The notes: generated by a model from the sequence alone, not told the origin. Counted from the first letter of the stretch, positions 24,301 through 36,350 are shown. The stretch: DNA of 64,000 bases from Maratus speciosus (GCA_963932465.1 OZ010786.1:444032619-444096618), one strand, 5' to 3'. Program-made: numbers and translations.

Positions 24301-24929
24301 CTACATTTGAAAACCGAGCAGTCACGAATGCCAACTGACGACAGTTTTTCAAAATTTTGACAATTTTTTTCTCAGAAACTATTTGACCAAGGAGTAAAAA
24401 AAAATACTGGTGATCATATCTTAATAATAGGAACAAACACACGCAGTTTCTTCAAAATCTGTGATGGTGGGTTACATGCCTGCCTGAACTGACATGGAAT
24501 GACCCTTAAGCAATTAATTTGAAATTTGATTTTCATTTGAAATAAAAGTCATTAACTTATTAAATGTGAAAGTAGTGGTATTTTTATGCGCTTTACCATA
24601 TATATTTTATATTTTTCTATAATATAAACAATTTAAAAAATATTTTATTAGTCCAGTAATGCAGTATAGGTTATAAGACCCTCTGACTGCTTTGCCAGGA
24701 CGCAGCATGACGTTGGGTGCGTATGTTGTCGATGCGTATTTTGTCGATGTCTAATCTTTCTACTGTATCTATTTTCGTTGCAGTGTCATTCTGAGGCTAC
24801 TTTCATTTTTGGAATCAAACAACCACTTTTTTCCACAAATTGAAAGTGTCCTTAGAATAAAATTGCAACAAAAATAGAAATAAGAAAAAAAATACACATC
24901 TTAGATATCATATTCATAAATATTCATTT

Positions 24930-26020
24930 AACAATACAAACGAGAAATTTGAAAAGAATACCACAATTGATTTATCATTATCCGGTAAATTTTTATGTTG
25001 ATTAAGTGTATGCTCTCTCCAACTAGCATTGATTGTTGGCCCATCGTTGACAATATGTGAAAACCGTTGAGAAACATTCTATACAGACGACCCTCTAACT
25101 TGGAGCGCAACAAAGAAGGAATCCGCGCAGCTAACGGTTGGACCACATGCTGGGCACTTTTTTTTGGCAAGGGTTCTTTTGCAGTAGTACGCCAAGGTGG
25201 ACATTTCTGCCTGTCATCCAACGTGAGACAACAATTAGCTAACGCTTTTCCAAATATATTAGGTTACTTGGACGAATCCAAAAATTCTTAAAAGATGACA
25301 AAATACTGAAAAATATCTTTTGAAATTAGCAAGCAAATTTTTATGTTAACTAACTATATGCTTTTCCTAACAAGCATAGATTATTGGTCCATCGTTGTTA
25401 ATCTGTGGAAACAGTTGCGAAATATTAGGTACGGAAGACCCTCTAATTCGAAGTGCAGCAAATCAGGACTCCGGGCATCTAACGTTTGAACCACAATTGG
25501 AACCCCCTTTTTTTTGATAAATGGTGCATTTGCCAGTGTCTTGTCAAGGCGGACATTTCTGACTGGGGGCCAGCGTGAGACAACAGTTAGCTGAGACTCA
25601 ACCTAATATTTTATGTTACTTGGGCCAAAATTCAAAAAATCCTACAAAATGACAAAATACTGAAAAATATCTTTTGAAATTAGCGTGTAAATATTTATGT
25701 TGGCAAACTGTATGCTTTTCCAAAAAGGCACAGATTATTGGTCCATCGTTGTCAATTTGTGAAAACAGTTGAGATATGTTAGGTACAGACGCCCTCTAAT
25801 TTGGAGTGCAACAAAGCAGGACTTCGGGAAGTTAACGTTTGAACCACAATTGAGCTATTGTTTTTGGCAAATGGTTCATTTGCCAGTGGTACAGCAAGGA
25901 GGACATTTCTGATTGTGGGCCAACGTGAGACAATAAATAGCTAACGCTGATCCAAATACTTTATGTTACTTGGGCTAATACAAAAATTCCTAAAACATGA
26001 CAAGATTTTGCAAAATGACT
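24930..26020 (+). repeat. ~350-bp tandem repeat, three units
   Basis: Landmark CCCTCTAA recurs at 25091, 25438 and 25791. Each unit also has TGGTCCATCGTTG (or TGGCCCATCGTTGAC), GGACATTTCTG, GTGAGACAACA.TTAGCT and ACAAAATACTGAAAAATATC. Units differ by small indels and about 15-20 percent substitutions. Frames do not persist between units: a 97-codon minus frame and a 74-codon plus frame cover the first unit only. I treat it as non-coding. Confidence 0.85.
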
Positions 26021-27159
26021 TTTCTAAGGAAAAAAATGCAAACATGAATAGCTTTAAAAAGATGCCCTAAAAATAATTTTACAAATTTTCCAGACAATAT
26101 TTATAAGTTACTAAAATATTTTAAAGAGAACAAAGAAACCCTAAAATACCTTTGAATAAATGCCATCATCAATGAAGAAATTTTTATCAGGTCAACTAAT
26201 TTGTTTCTAAGAGCCTTAGAAATCTACCCTTTTCTGAGTTTTCTGATCGTTCTTTTTCAATGATTGCTGAAGATAAGGGAAGAATTTCCCTAATCATAGG
26301 AAATCAAAATTTTACGATACTAACCCTATTTTCATAAATATTTTTAATACGTTTTAGGTATTTTCAGAGTGTGACGAAATTATTAACGATTTTGAAATAT
26401 GAGATATACATAATTTATACTTTATATTCAAGAATAAAAATGAAGTTAACCTTTGTTTCTTAATTTAATTCTTAAAGCATATATATTTTTTAAGTTTTTC
26501 CTAAAGATTCAAATCTTTAAAGATTTAAAAATTGGATTTAATAGCAGCTCGAAATAAAAAATCATTAAATATATGTTTGTTACTATGAAAAAGAATACCT
26601 GAACTTTTCTCATTTTGCAACAATTGCTTAAAAATTAATGAAAGCAGAAAAATTCACTTTCTTTTCTTTTTATTATTATCGAACCTTCGTTTTTACGTCA
26701 AAAAATTAATCGAAAGGAACTTTTCGTTAATGAAACGTTTGGAAAAAATTGATCGACAAAAATAAAGTAAAATAAATACCGCAAAATTATTGTTTTGATT
26801 ACTCCGCTAGCGCAAATTATTTTCTTGAGTGACTGAATACTAAATTTGTTTTTCACAAAGAAACGTCTTTTTTAACCCCCTCACTGACAAGCCCGTGTTA
26901 ATACGTTCACTAAGCTCCAGGTTTCACTGCAATACAAGCAATATTTAATGTAATATAATTCTACTGATTTAATGTATTTTTAATGCATTGAACAATTATT
27001 AATACATCAAGGACTGCATTCATATTCGTTATTAAGTTTTTTTTTTATAAAATGTTCAAAGAATCATTTTTTTTAACATTTAAAACAAAATACAGAGAAA
27101 ACAACATTACAATTTTGCCCTTTTCCAAGACAGTCCGAGGGATGGTGTTCAAGTCACTT
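26021..27159. other. AT-rich stretch; includes a partial repeat of copy B start
   Basis: No gene is seen. About 26690-26880 resembles 30030-30220 (GATTGATCGACA.A, ATTGTTTTGA.TACT, GAATA.TAAATTT and GAAAC..CTT). The ending ATTTGTTTTTCACAAAGAAACGTC also resembles bases 1-30 of the window. The duplicated segment may therefore begin earlier than 27160, and part of it may be repeated again near 30 kb. Confidence 0.5.
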
Positions 27160-27497
27160 TTCAGGGGAATAATGTGGAATGAATGGTAAATAAATGTTGC
27201 TCTCATGGTTCTATGCATGCAGACCGTCACATTTAAATATACAATGTAATCATACTGAAATAATAAAAATCCTACTGCATCACTCAATTGTACAATCTAG
27301 GTTTGATTTTCATATTTTGAATAAGCAAAATGTTTCGAGGTTTTTGATATTTTACGAAATTACGATTAATACGAAATTGTTTCCTTCCTCCAATGTTTTA
27401 GAACTTTTTATTGACAAAATACTGGAATTAACAATAATAACAGTACAAAAAAGTAATAACATATTTAAGCTAAAATTGTTAAAAGTGATTAAAAAAA

Positions 27498-28016
27498 TAC
27501 ACTTGAAAGGCGTATAAATACCTTTATTCAGATCGACACATGTTTCCTTGCTCAATCGGCGACGATCTTTGTTGATATAAAAATATTTTCGTAAAAAGTT
27601 TTAAAAACAAGAAATTGGTAAATAAAATCACGAGATCACATGTAAAAGGAAAACAAGTGCAATCATAAATAAAGTAAAAATTAATAATTTTTAATGTGAA
27701 TTAACTTCACCTATTGTTTCTTATTCTGCAGAGCATCGCTTTCCAAATTTTAGGCAACTCAATGCAAATGTCTGACTGCGCACAAAGATCTCTCTATTCA
27801 TTCCCGGATAATGGATGGTAAATAAATTCTTGATGAATAAGTTATTCTACAATTTTTCCATTATACATGTGGTCTCGTGATTTTATTTAACAATTTCTGT
27901 TTTTAAAACTTTTTGCGAAAATATTTGTAACACAAAGATCTTGAGAATATCGCCGTTTGAGCGATGAAACATGTGTCAATCTGAATAAAAGTATTTATAT
28001 GCTTTTTAAGTGTACT
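27498..28016. mobile_element. Palindromic element (~170-bp arms)
   Basis: The arms are about 27498-27660 and 27842-28016. Shared inverted phrases include TACACTT.AAA.GC.TATAAAT, ATTCAGAT.GACACATGTTTC, AAAAAGTTTTAAAAACA and AAATAAAATCACGAGA.CACATGTA. The loop is about 180 bases. No frame runs through it. It falls in a part of copy B with no counterpart in A. Confidence 0.85.
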
Positions 28017-28256
28017 TTTCAACACTTTTAGTAGTTTTTAGCTTAGTTTGGAAGATTTCAAGTGATTCTCATACATAATTTAATAACATATCTATTAACT
28101 ACTTTTTTAAATCTAAAATTCACAATTTAAACAATTACGCTTTTTGATGTATATGAGATAGAAGAAAGCTTTGGCATTGGCACATTCCACAAGTTAAATT
28201 AAATTTTACTCAATTTTCTTGGAATGGTATTTGGAATGATAACAATTGCCTGTAAC

Positions 28257-28385
28257 ATAAAATAATATATATAAATATATATATAAAATATATGTAAAAA
28301 ATGTATAAAATATACATAAAAAATATATAAAATATATATAAAATAATATATATAAAATAATATATATAAAATAATATAATAAAGT
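28257..28385 (+). repeat. AT-rich microsatellite (AATATATATAA-type)
   Basis: It is imperfect, with ATATAAAATA and ATATATAAAATAA units. It begins exactly where copy A and copy B stop matching (3175 in A). Confidence 0.85.
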
Positions 28386-28529
28386 TTATAAAGCATTGGA
28401 AAAAGTTTCATTATCAGTGAGAATTTTTTTTTTATTCCTTCCTTCATTACAAAGTATAGCTTGGTAAATCTTCATGCAATTGTTGAAACAAACATAAAAT
28501 AAGAATAGACATTGAGAAAATGATTACAA

Positions 28530-28592
28530 TTGCTGCTGCAGTGACTGCTATTACTGCTGCCGCTGCTACTACTGCTATTAGTACTACTGCTA
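28530..28592 (+). repeat. Imperfect (GCT/ACT)n trinucleotide tract
   Basis: TGCTGCTGC then ACTGCT, ATTACTGCTGC and ACTACTGCT repeats occur. The flanks carry no reading frame to suggest a coding amino-acid run. Confidence 0.85.
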
Positions 28593-28889
28593 CTCACAAT
28601 CTATGGGGTCAGCTACTAATACTAGTCAAGAGATGTCGAGTTCAAAAATTGGCAAGGTTTTGATATTCGAAGTAGGTGGAGTTATTTTTAAATTATGAAC
28701 AATGTATAGATCAGTTTTAACTGACGTCTCACCCTAGCAACCAATTTGGCAACATCGTGAATGTTTTTTCTTTGCCTTCCAATTTTCCCGGGTTTCTCCA
28801 CTTTCATTTGTTGAGCGTTAAAAGATCGGTGATTTTCATTGGTTGGTGGAAATTGAAGGGCATGTCATCACGTGGTTGAAACTGATATA

Positions 28890-29612
28890 CAGGTTGTCCC
28901 AGAAACATCGACCTCGGTTTTTATTCCTTAAATATTAGTCATAGACATACATAAAAAATGCAGAGTTTCTTAAAATGTACAGAATTTTATTAAATAGATT
29001 AAAATTGTCAGGGGATTAAATTTTAATAAATACAAAATTAAATTTTTATACGGTCCCCGTACAAAATTTTTTTCCAAAGTAAAATATGCCCGTACGCTAA
29101 TAAAGGTATGTACAAAATTTCAGGCTTTTATTATAAAAAGTCGCAGTGGTATGAAAATATATAAATGCTGACTTAAACCATTTTTCGATGCCTGGATATG
29201 CGTTCGAAAAGGGGGAAAATCCTGTCGGATGATCGCGTTTCAGGGGTCGTACACAAATTGCGAAAGAAAACAGTTATTGACATTGAACTGAAAACATTTA
29301 CATATTTATTTATGGTTAACCCATCACAAACTTCGTTTAAACATATCTCTGCAATTTCTTGTTCTAAAATGCTGACATTATGTGTACGATCTTATTAGTG
29401 TATGGGGTATATTTTAGTCATTAGGAATTTTTTTGTACGGTGGCCAAATGAAATTTCAAATTTTGTATTTCTAATACTTAATCCCCTGAAAATTTTAATC
29501 GATTTCATAAAATTGTGTACCCTTTTTACGAAACTTTGTAATTTATAATGTATATGTCTATGACCAAAATTTAAGGAATAAATGCTGAGATGAATGCTTT
29601 TGGGACACCCTG
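28890..29612. mobile_element. Mariner-type non-autonomous element with CAGGGTGTCCCA ends
   Basis: The ends are CAGGTTGTCCCAGAAACAT and, mirrored at the right, CAGGGTGTCCCAAAAGCAT. TA stands at 28888-28889 and 29613-29614. Inverted arms of about 150 bp share TTTATTCCTTAAAT.TT.GTCATAGACATA and CAGGGGATTAA. At 723 bp no transposase is seen. The short frame at 29198-29398 gives a HTH-like GKILSDDRVSGVV piece, which could be a remnant. Confidence 0.88.
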
Positions 29613-30029
29613 TATACAATCTACTAACTAAATATAATATCTACATAATATCTGTACAATTGAAAAGTTCAAACTCATATTAATGACTATAAAATATCAA
29701 CTTTATGCAAGCTTATAATTTTTCCTATTTCATATAAACTAAACCTCCCTCGAATTGAAAACACTAAAAATCTGCTTCACCTGCATGTTTTACAATTTAG
29801 AAAATTATATATTTTAATATAAAAATGAAAAAAAAATATTTATTAATTTTTTATGAATGAAAATGTATAGTAATCGCTATGGTGCAATTAAAATCTTCTA
29901 AATAAAGCACTTTTTATGGGTATGTTATTATTCTTATTATTATTGCTGTTATTATATTCAAAGCAGCTGAAGCGAAAAGAATAACAACTTAGTTATTACT
30001 ATTACTAAACTTTTCCCTATTTTGCTTCA

Positions 30030-30220
30030 GGACATTAATTAATTGAAATTAAACTTTGTCTTGAATAATCTTTTGAAAAAAGATTGATCGACATATGAGG
30101 ATTAAAGTAAAATATGAAAATTGTTGTTTTGACTACTTTAATGATTCAAATTATATTCTCGTGAGAAGGGATTGAATATCAAATTTATATTTCTCGACGA
30201 AACTGCTTCTTGAAATAGTC
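30030..30220 (+). repeat. Partial repeat of 26690-26880
   Basis: Diverged direct copy; see 26021-27159. It ends in TTTCTCGACGAAACTGCTTCTTGAAAT, which also resembles window bases 12-40. Confidence 0.55.
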
Positions 30221-30542
30221 TTCGATTAATTTTTGCAAAAGAGTATTCGAAATGATTGATGAACGCTAGTCATTTGCTATAAAGTCATTTGCAATTTTCC
30301 ATATTTTAAAATTTAGCTAACTTCTGTAGAATTAAGAGAATATTTACCTATATTTTATATTAAAAATTACAATTATATATGTTTTTCTTAAAACCATAGC
30401 TAATCACAATTTTTACTTTTCTATTAAAAAACTGAATTTCTTATTTCTCTCAATAATTGAAAAAACCTCGTAATTTGTGCTTTGCTCCAATATAATGGAA
30501 AGTAAAATGCCATCAACTATCGTGTTCATCGGGTTCTACGTC

Positions 30543-32655
30543 GCACGTGGGTGATTTATCGAATATAGCTGGCCAAAAGTCGATTTTTAAAAGTTTATCC
30601 TAGCCTAATTTATTTTTTGCCTGTTATTGCTCAATAGTTAGGGCGTTGTAACCTGCTATTTGTTTTGATATAAATATAATTGTATGGTCCATAGACAAGC
30701 GCAAAGTAGGTGCTTCTTAGTTGGGAATAAATCAATCAATTTGAGTATAGTTTTTCAATCTGTTACTTGAAGCGGAATAAAATATACTGCTCGATTATGG
30801 ACGCTTCCAAACAAAATATGGACTTTATTTTATCGAATTTATGTGCATAAAGTTTGCACATATCAGCTGTTATTTCATATTTAATGTCGCAAACAGCTCT
30901 GTATTTTTTGTACAATTTTTCAGATTTAATTTAGAAAAAGTTATATGATAAAGCACGATAAAGCTAAATTTTTGATATGATTAAATAGTTTAGATTATTA
31001 CCTTTTCGTTCCAACGTAATTACTCTGCCCGTAGGTGACCTCTCAGTTTTTAGAATTGCTTTTAGTTTATTAAGTCTAAATATATGTTGTTGTTTTTTTT
31101 ATTGAAGTTCAAGTCCATTTTCTTTTTATCAAAGACAGCAGAATTTAAGTTAGTCACATAAATAAACTTTTGCACCATTATGCAAGGGTAACATTAAAAA
31201 TTTAATGAAAATTTTAATTTGGTTGAAAAAATTTTGCTTATAGAGGTAAATTGCAATGAAGAGCACACGAAGTTTTGCAAGAGCGAAATGTTTAAATTTA
31301 TGACCAAATTTGGACAAAAATTGCAAGTTGTATGTAGATATCTCAGAACAAAATGATTTAAAATATATTATTGGCTACAAATTTCGAGTGATTACAAAAT
31401 TGATCCAGACAAATTCTCTAAATTCAGATTTGATGCAATGCAAAATATAATGTAGGCATTTTCTCATGATCTGTTGTGATTACCATTCTTTACATAAGGT
31501 TCTTCTGTGTAGAGATAAATATGAATATACAACAGAGTATACAACACAGCAATTTTCATTAAAGCTGTCGAATGTTTGCCCCATATCTTAAATTTTAGAA
31601 AAATAAATTTTAGGATTTGTTATAATAATACAAAAATAGTTTTATCACTTTAGCTTCCATACCGTTAAGAAAGTATCATTAAAATTCTCAAAAAGAATGT
31701 AAAATCATGCGTCAATCAGATTATGAAACAATTTTCAACTCATTCGGGCTGCTATAATAAAACTTCATAGCTTAATAACGTAAAAAACGATGTCTAAGTA
31801 ATAATTTGTAAAGCATATACGTTTGAAAACACAATATCAATTAAAGTAAAAAAAATACCTGAAATTTTTGTACATCCCTGTATACGAACTATAGATTTAT
31901 CATATAATTTACAGTATGCTAAAATTTAGAACAGTTAGTGAATGCACAGCACAGTTGAAAATTCCTCGTCAGCAATTTCCGTCAATAAATGGAAATGTAC
32001 TTAAGGTGTTTTTTGCAGCCCTGTATATGATTTATAGAACTTATACACGCTAAATATTATGCAATTTTTAATTTAAAAAAGTGTTCCACAACTGAAAATG
32101 CACTTCCATCAATTATTGTTCATACAGAGAAAAAATATGATTTATTTTGTGTGTCCCTGTATATGAAAGATGAATGGCACATCATATTCAATAGAAAGCA
32201 TCTGATAGAGTACCTCGGAGATATATATCAATTTAAATACTTCTGAAATAGTGTAACATGAACAAAATACTCCACAAACAATTTTTCTCCTTAGACCGTA
32301 ATGTAGCATAATTCTTTTTAGAGGGCCTGTAAATGAATGATAAGTGCTATCCATACCATATTCTATAGCAATCACCATGTAGTGCACTTCATAGATATGT
32401 ACATAAATTTCAAAGTGTTTGAAACTGTAAAACATCATTAAAAAACACCGCAAACGATTTTTCCCCATAGGCCGCTATGTAATGTAATACTTTTGAATGC
32501 CCCTGTAACAAATTTATGCATGCTACACGCTACTTTTTACAATGACTAACATTCAATAGTGAATATCAATATATTTTTTAATTTCATGGCGATGCGACTA
32601 TATTGACGCCAAAAATAATTTTGGCCAGCTACAATCGGTAAATCACCCACCGTGC
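30543..32655. mobile_element. TIR element (GCACGTGGGTGATTTA ends) inserted in copy B
   Basis: The left end is GCACGTGGGTGATTTATCGA, then TAGCTGGCCAAAAG. The right end mirrors it as GCACGGTGGGTGATTTACCG, then TAGCTGGCCAAAA. Flanks outside match copy A around 3190-3215 (ATCGGGTTC...GTCAGCTAGTAATCTTCTT), so this is a copy B insertion. The target duplication is unclear; CGTC on both sides is possible. About 2.1 kb. The right third is a diverged array of roughly 160-bp units built around CCCTGTATA. No transposase is seen. The 108-codon minus frame at 32142-32468 overlies the array and is not convincing. Confidence 0.75.
31850..32520 (+). repeat. Diverged ~160-bp array inside the 30543-32655 element
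   Basis: CCCTGTATA or CCTGTAA phrases occur near 31877, 32023, 32155, 32327 and 32503. Each is followed by a phrase such as ATGAATG/TTATAGAAC and later by AATTTTT.CC or CGATTTTTCC. Similarity between units is low but ordered. Confidence 0.6.
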
Positions 32656-32841
32656 GTCAGCTAGTAATCTTCTTAAAAAATAATTCTGCGTCATCTAATT
32701 ATCAAATTTTTAAAACAATAAATAAACTTTCAGCAATATCCTTTCATTCAAAGCTGGTCAGCTTCTCTAAAGCTTTTATTACATGTACAGTCTTACGATC
32801 TAAAATATGTGCTGCTGCCTCTCGCTTTCATCAAGAAACTA

Positions 32842-34368
32842 CACTGGTCATCAAAATTAAAGGAAAATGAGAAAAAATATGATCGGTAACTTAATGTTGC
32901 AACCAATGCCCAATGATGCAATTATTTATGTTAATTAAATGCGACTGAACACAAAATTGCACTTCCAGGCATATGTTAGTGTAGGAAAATGCAAATTAGA
33001 TGATTGACAATGTGGTGCTCAATGGACGTATGTTGGAATTTTGGTATATAGTGCTGTATAAAGTGAATGTGGTGTCTGGGTGGGATCAGTATTCATTAGT
33101 TATGGCTCAAAGGCATCATTTAAGTGAAGGTCAAAAGTTATGAATAATTGGTAGAATCGAGGATGGTCAAAAACAAATGGAAGTAGCTCAAGATTTGAAC
33201 ATCGCTCAAGTTGTCGTATGAAGAGCTTCGAGCCGCTTTTTAAACACTGGATCCGTTGAGAGACAGCCTGGTCAAGACTTGGTGGAGACCAAGAGTAACA
33301 GCTGCATACCAAGACCGTTTTTTGTCATTGTGGCTCGAAGAAACCGCAAAGCGACTACAAGAGATTTGGTTTCAGACCTTCAGGCTGCCACAAGAACTCG
33401 AATCAACCGATAAACTCCTGCACGAAGGCTTAACCAAGATGTATTGTATTCTAGAAAACCAAAAGTTTGTGTCCCACTCACTCCAGCTTCCCAAGGACCC
33501 GTTTAAACTGTTGCTTTCGTCATGTTCAATGGAGCCAAGAAGACTGGGCTCAAACGGGATATTTCACGAATAAGGGAAGGGCAAGATGAGTCTTCCTTCA
33601 TCTCTGCAGTTCAAAACACGTCTAGATTCAGTGTTCAGACTATATCTGGACTACTTTGTGAACAATACTTAAGCCCAGTCTTCTTGCCTCCATTGAACTT
33701 GAAGAGGGCAACAGTTTAAACTTTGGAACCTGGAGTGAGAGGGTCACAAACTATTGATTTTCTCGCATACACTCCACCCTTGTTAAACCTTCGTGCAGCA
33801 GTATAACGGCTAATTCGAGTTCCTGTGGCAGCCTGAAGGTCTCAAACCAAATTTCTTGTGGTCGCTACGCGGTTTCTTTGAGTCACAATGACAAAAAACG
33901 GTCTTCGGATGCAGTTTTTGCTCTTAATTTTCCTTGACCAGGCTGTCTATCATCGGATTCAGTGCCTAAAAATCGGCTAGAAACTCTTGATATGACACTT
34001 TGAGGGATATTCAAATCTTGGGTGACCTCCATTTGTTTTTGCCCGTCCTCGAGTCTACCAATTATTCGCCACTTTTGACCTTAACTTAAATTATGCCTTT
34101 GAGCTATAACTAATGAATACTGATCACATTCAGACACTACATTCACTTTAAATAACACTACAGACCAGCATTCCAACATACGTCCATTGCGCACCACATT
34201 GTCAATCATCTAATTTGCATATTTCCGACGCTAACGTAAGCGCGGAAGTGCAATTTTGAGTTCAATAGTATTTAATTAACATAAATAATTGCAGCATTGG
34301 GCATTGGTTGCAACATTAACTTAGTGAGCATATTTTTTCTCATTATCCTTTAATTTTGATGACCAATG
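32842..34368. mobile_element. Fold-back Tc1-like element made of two N-terminal halves
   Basis: The ends are CACTGGTCATCAAAATTAAA and, mirrored at the right, CATTGGTCATCAAAATTAAA. TA stands at 32840-32841 and 34369-34370. Copy A at about 3404 reads TCTATTTCGAG through one TA, an empty site. Both arms (about 32842-33535 and 33680-34368) contain the same transposase N-terminal region, facing inwards. The left arm starts MAQRHHLSEGQKL then a stop, and a later frame gives IGRIEDGQKQMEVAQDL and RKATTRDLVSDLQAATRTRI, a Tc1-type HTH. The right arm has ATA where the ATG should be. There is no catalytic domain. It is a hairpin-shaped derivative of a Tc1 element. Confidence 0.92.
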
Positions 34369-34471
34369 TATTTCGAGTTTCAAGTACGGTTATTTTCAAG
34401 ACTGGACGGAATATGCAAATGTAAGCAATATGTAGAAAACATGGTGAATAACCGCTGCTAGGTGTTTAAAA

Positions 34472-35806
34472 AAAATCCCTGTCCGCTCGGCCTATAGACA
34501 CAGGTAGTTTTCGAAGTTAAGTACTAATTTCATCAACAAAAACTAAATCAAGGTTAGAAATAAACCCAGTTAAAAAAATTATCTGGCCGCTTTGGACGAG
34601 TTTTTAATTTCATATTTCTGTAAATCATGTTAATACGATAATTTTTTATTCAACACCTATTTTTTTTTTCATCTCTTCAGAATATTTTTAGTAATATCAT
34701 CCATTAGTAGAGTTTATCTTATCAAAAACTTGTTATTACAAAAGTTATAGATAATATTAAGAAGATTTATATAATAAATTTAAACCGTGTGGTAATCGTT
34801 TCATTGATTGAACAACACACTGTATTTTAAATTCTGACATTTTTTTTTTATTGAGACACGCTCGAGTTTAATAATAAAACTCTACATTGTAGAGTTTTAT
34901 TATTGTAGAGTCTACAATCAGCATCACTGGAGGGTTTTCAAAAATTTTCATCACGCCAATGATGCATTTTTATCGCTTTAGTGGAAGATTAACGGAGATG
35001 AGATTTTTTTTTCTTCTACACCCCCTCCCCTCCACTTCCTTTTTTATTTTTTTCTGTTAGAGTTGGTCCTATCAAAAACTCCTCAATATAAAAGGTTTAG
35101 ATAATATGATAACATTAAGAAGATTTATAATAAAATTAAGCGGATCTTGTGAATTGACGAAAATATGAGTTTTTTCTTCTTCAACTCCCCCCCCCCCTTT
35201 TTATGCGTTTTTTTTTCTTCTTGCTGTAAGAGTTGTTCCTAACAAAAGCATGCCATTATATAAGTTGTAGATGATATTAAGAATATTTATAATCAATTTA
35301 AGTGGATTTGATATCTTCTGAATCGACGAAGTTATGAATTTGTTTCTTCTTAAAACCCTATTCTTTATCTTCCTTGAAGTCATTTTTAATGATATAAAAA
35401 GTCTGTCATACATGCATTTTTGGTCCTTTTCCTAGAAGTAATAATAACTTTAAAATGTTTAGATATGTATTATAATTAAGAAATTATAGGGGTTTTCTGT
35501 TTTCACAAAAACCCTCCCCATTTCCATTCCTCTAGTCCGATTTTGCCCATTAACGAACCTGACTGAGTTTTTCTACCCCTAGATTTTATGTATCAGTTTG
35601 GAAGTGATTTGTGCAGAATTATGGAAGTTATCGTGTCCATAAAAAATGATAATTATAGATAGATAGATAGAAAGGTAGATAGAAAGTTTTGAACAGGGGA
35701 TGGTTTTGTGTTCTAGGGTTCATGATCAGCGTGGTTCCGCAAAAATATTTCAGAAATTCAAACAAAAAGGAGAATGCAATAGATAATGTTTCTTACGAAA
35801 TCTACT
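34472..35806 (+). mobile_element. 1.3-kb dispersed repeat, copy 1
   Basis: Copy A reads through this point (3505) without it, with TTAAAA at both edges in copy B as a possible target duplication. The same sequence lies inverted at about 49530-50840. Shared landmarks are AGTTTTCGAAGTTAAG, TATCTGGCCGCTTT, GATAATATTAAGAAGATTTA, and GAAGTTATCGTGTCC beside a GATA run. Inside are several direct sub-repeats built on TCCTA.CAAAA..T. and TTAAGAA.ATTTATAAT, spaced at about 130-180 bp. No frame is convincing. The class is unknown. Confidence 0.75.
34870..34904. repeat. Perfect 17-bp hairpin
   Basis: AATAATAAAACTCTACA is followed after one base by its exact inverse. It is inside the dispersed repeat and not seen in the sister copy. 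Confidence 0.9.
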
Positions 35807-36302
35807 TAAAAGTAGCGTAAAGCCGGAGAATAGGGAACAAACTTCAATGAAAATGAGAAGTAGGAACAATCTTCAATCTTTCAGCATTGCGCTGAATGGT
35901 AGGATTCGAGCTGATATCTATCGTACGAGTTAATAAACGCAATAAGTCCGTCAATGGCGAAGTTAAGGAAAGTAAATTATCACACGATGCGTTTTCGTCA
36001 ATTTTCCTCTTGTAAAACCTTTCTAGGATGAAGTATCTGATACTGACTGTGATATGATTCCAGCGATTGTATGTGATTGCAGCTTTAGAGTTTAACACTT
36101 AAAAAATGATATATATTTTAGAAATATTTTTCAATTTAAAACAGCATTTAAGAAGAATATGCTGAAAATAATCTAAATATTTTAATTTCACATAAGAAGT
36201 TTAAAAAGTAGAAATGCGTTTTATAAACATTGATTAGATGACGGAAAAGCGAATATGAGGTCTATCTGATAACGTTTCTTAAACTTTTTTACCGTTTTAA
36301 TC

Positions 36303-36304
<2 letters not shown>

Positions 36305-36341
<37 letters not shown>

Positions 36342-36350
36342 TATTATTTT
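36305..36350 (+). repeat. (TTA)n microsatellite
   Basis: TTA units with one ACT interruption. Copy A near 10585 lacks it. Confidence 0.95.

Larger units (their letters stand above)
20318..24532. repeat. 4.2-kb palindrome with GGGTCATTCCATGTCA-type units
   Basis: The left arm is about 20318-21550 and the right arm about 23500-24532. The outermost flanks already mirror: AAATTTCAAATTAATTGCTT at 20322 and its inverse at 24509. The arms contain AACCCACCATCACAGATTTT, GAATGC..ACTGACG-type phrases and TTTACCTGATTCTGAAATAA, mirrored in order. Inside each arm the unit repeats directly about every 500 bases, each beginning near TCATTCCATGTCAGTTC. The middle (21560-23500) holds more diverged units and AT-rich DNA without genes. 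The left arm is interrupted by the hairpin at 20344-20513, whereas the right arm is uninterrupted there. Confidence 0.85.

Noticed and set aside
24928..25291. Frames of 97 and 74 codons in the first unit of the 350-bp array
   Set aside because: Neither is kept in the second or third unit, so selection on a protein is not visible.
26874..26930. TTAACCCCCTCACTGACAAG as a further TTAA MITE end
   Set aside because: No matching right end was found within several hundred bases.
27194..27517. 107-codon plus frame considered as a gene
   Set aside because: It is AT-driven and crosses the start of duplicated non-coding DNA. The copy A equivalent near 85-300 does not keep the frame.
32142..32468. 108-codon minus frame considered as a gene
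   Set aside because: It overlies a diverged tandem array in which the same phrase recurs, and has no recognisable motif.
33256..33719. Plus-strand frames of 105 and 65 codons
   Set aside because: They lie in the fold-back Tc1 element. The transposase HTH region reads in other frames and these show none of its motifs.
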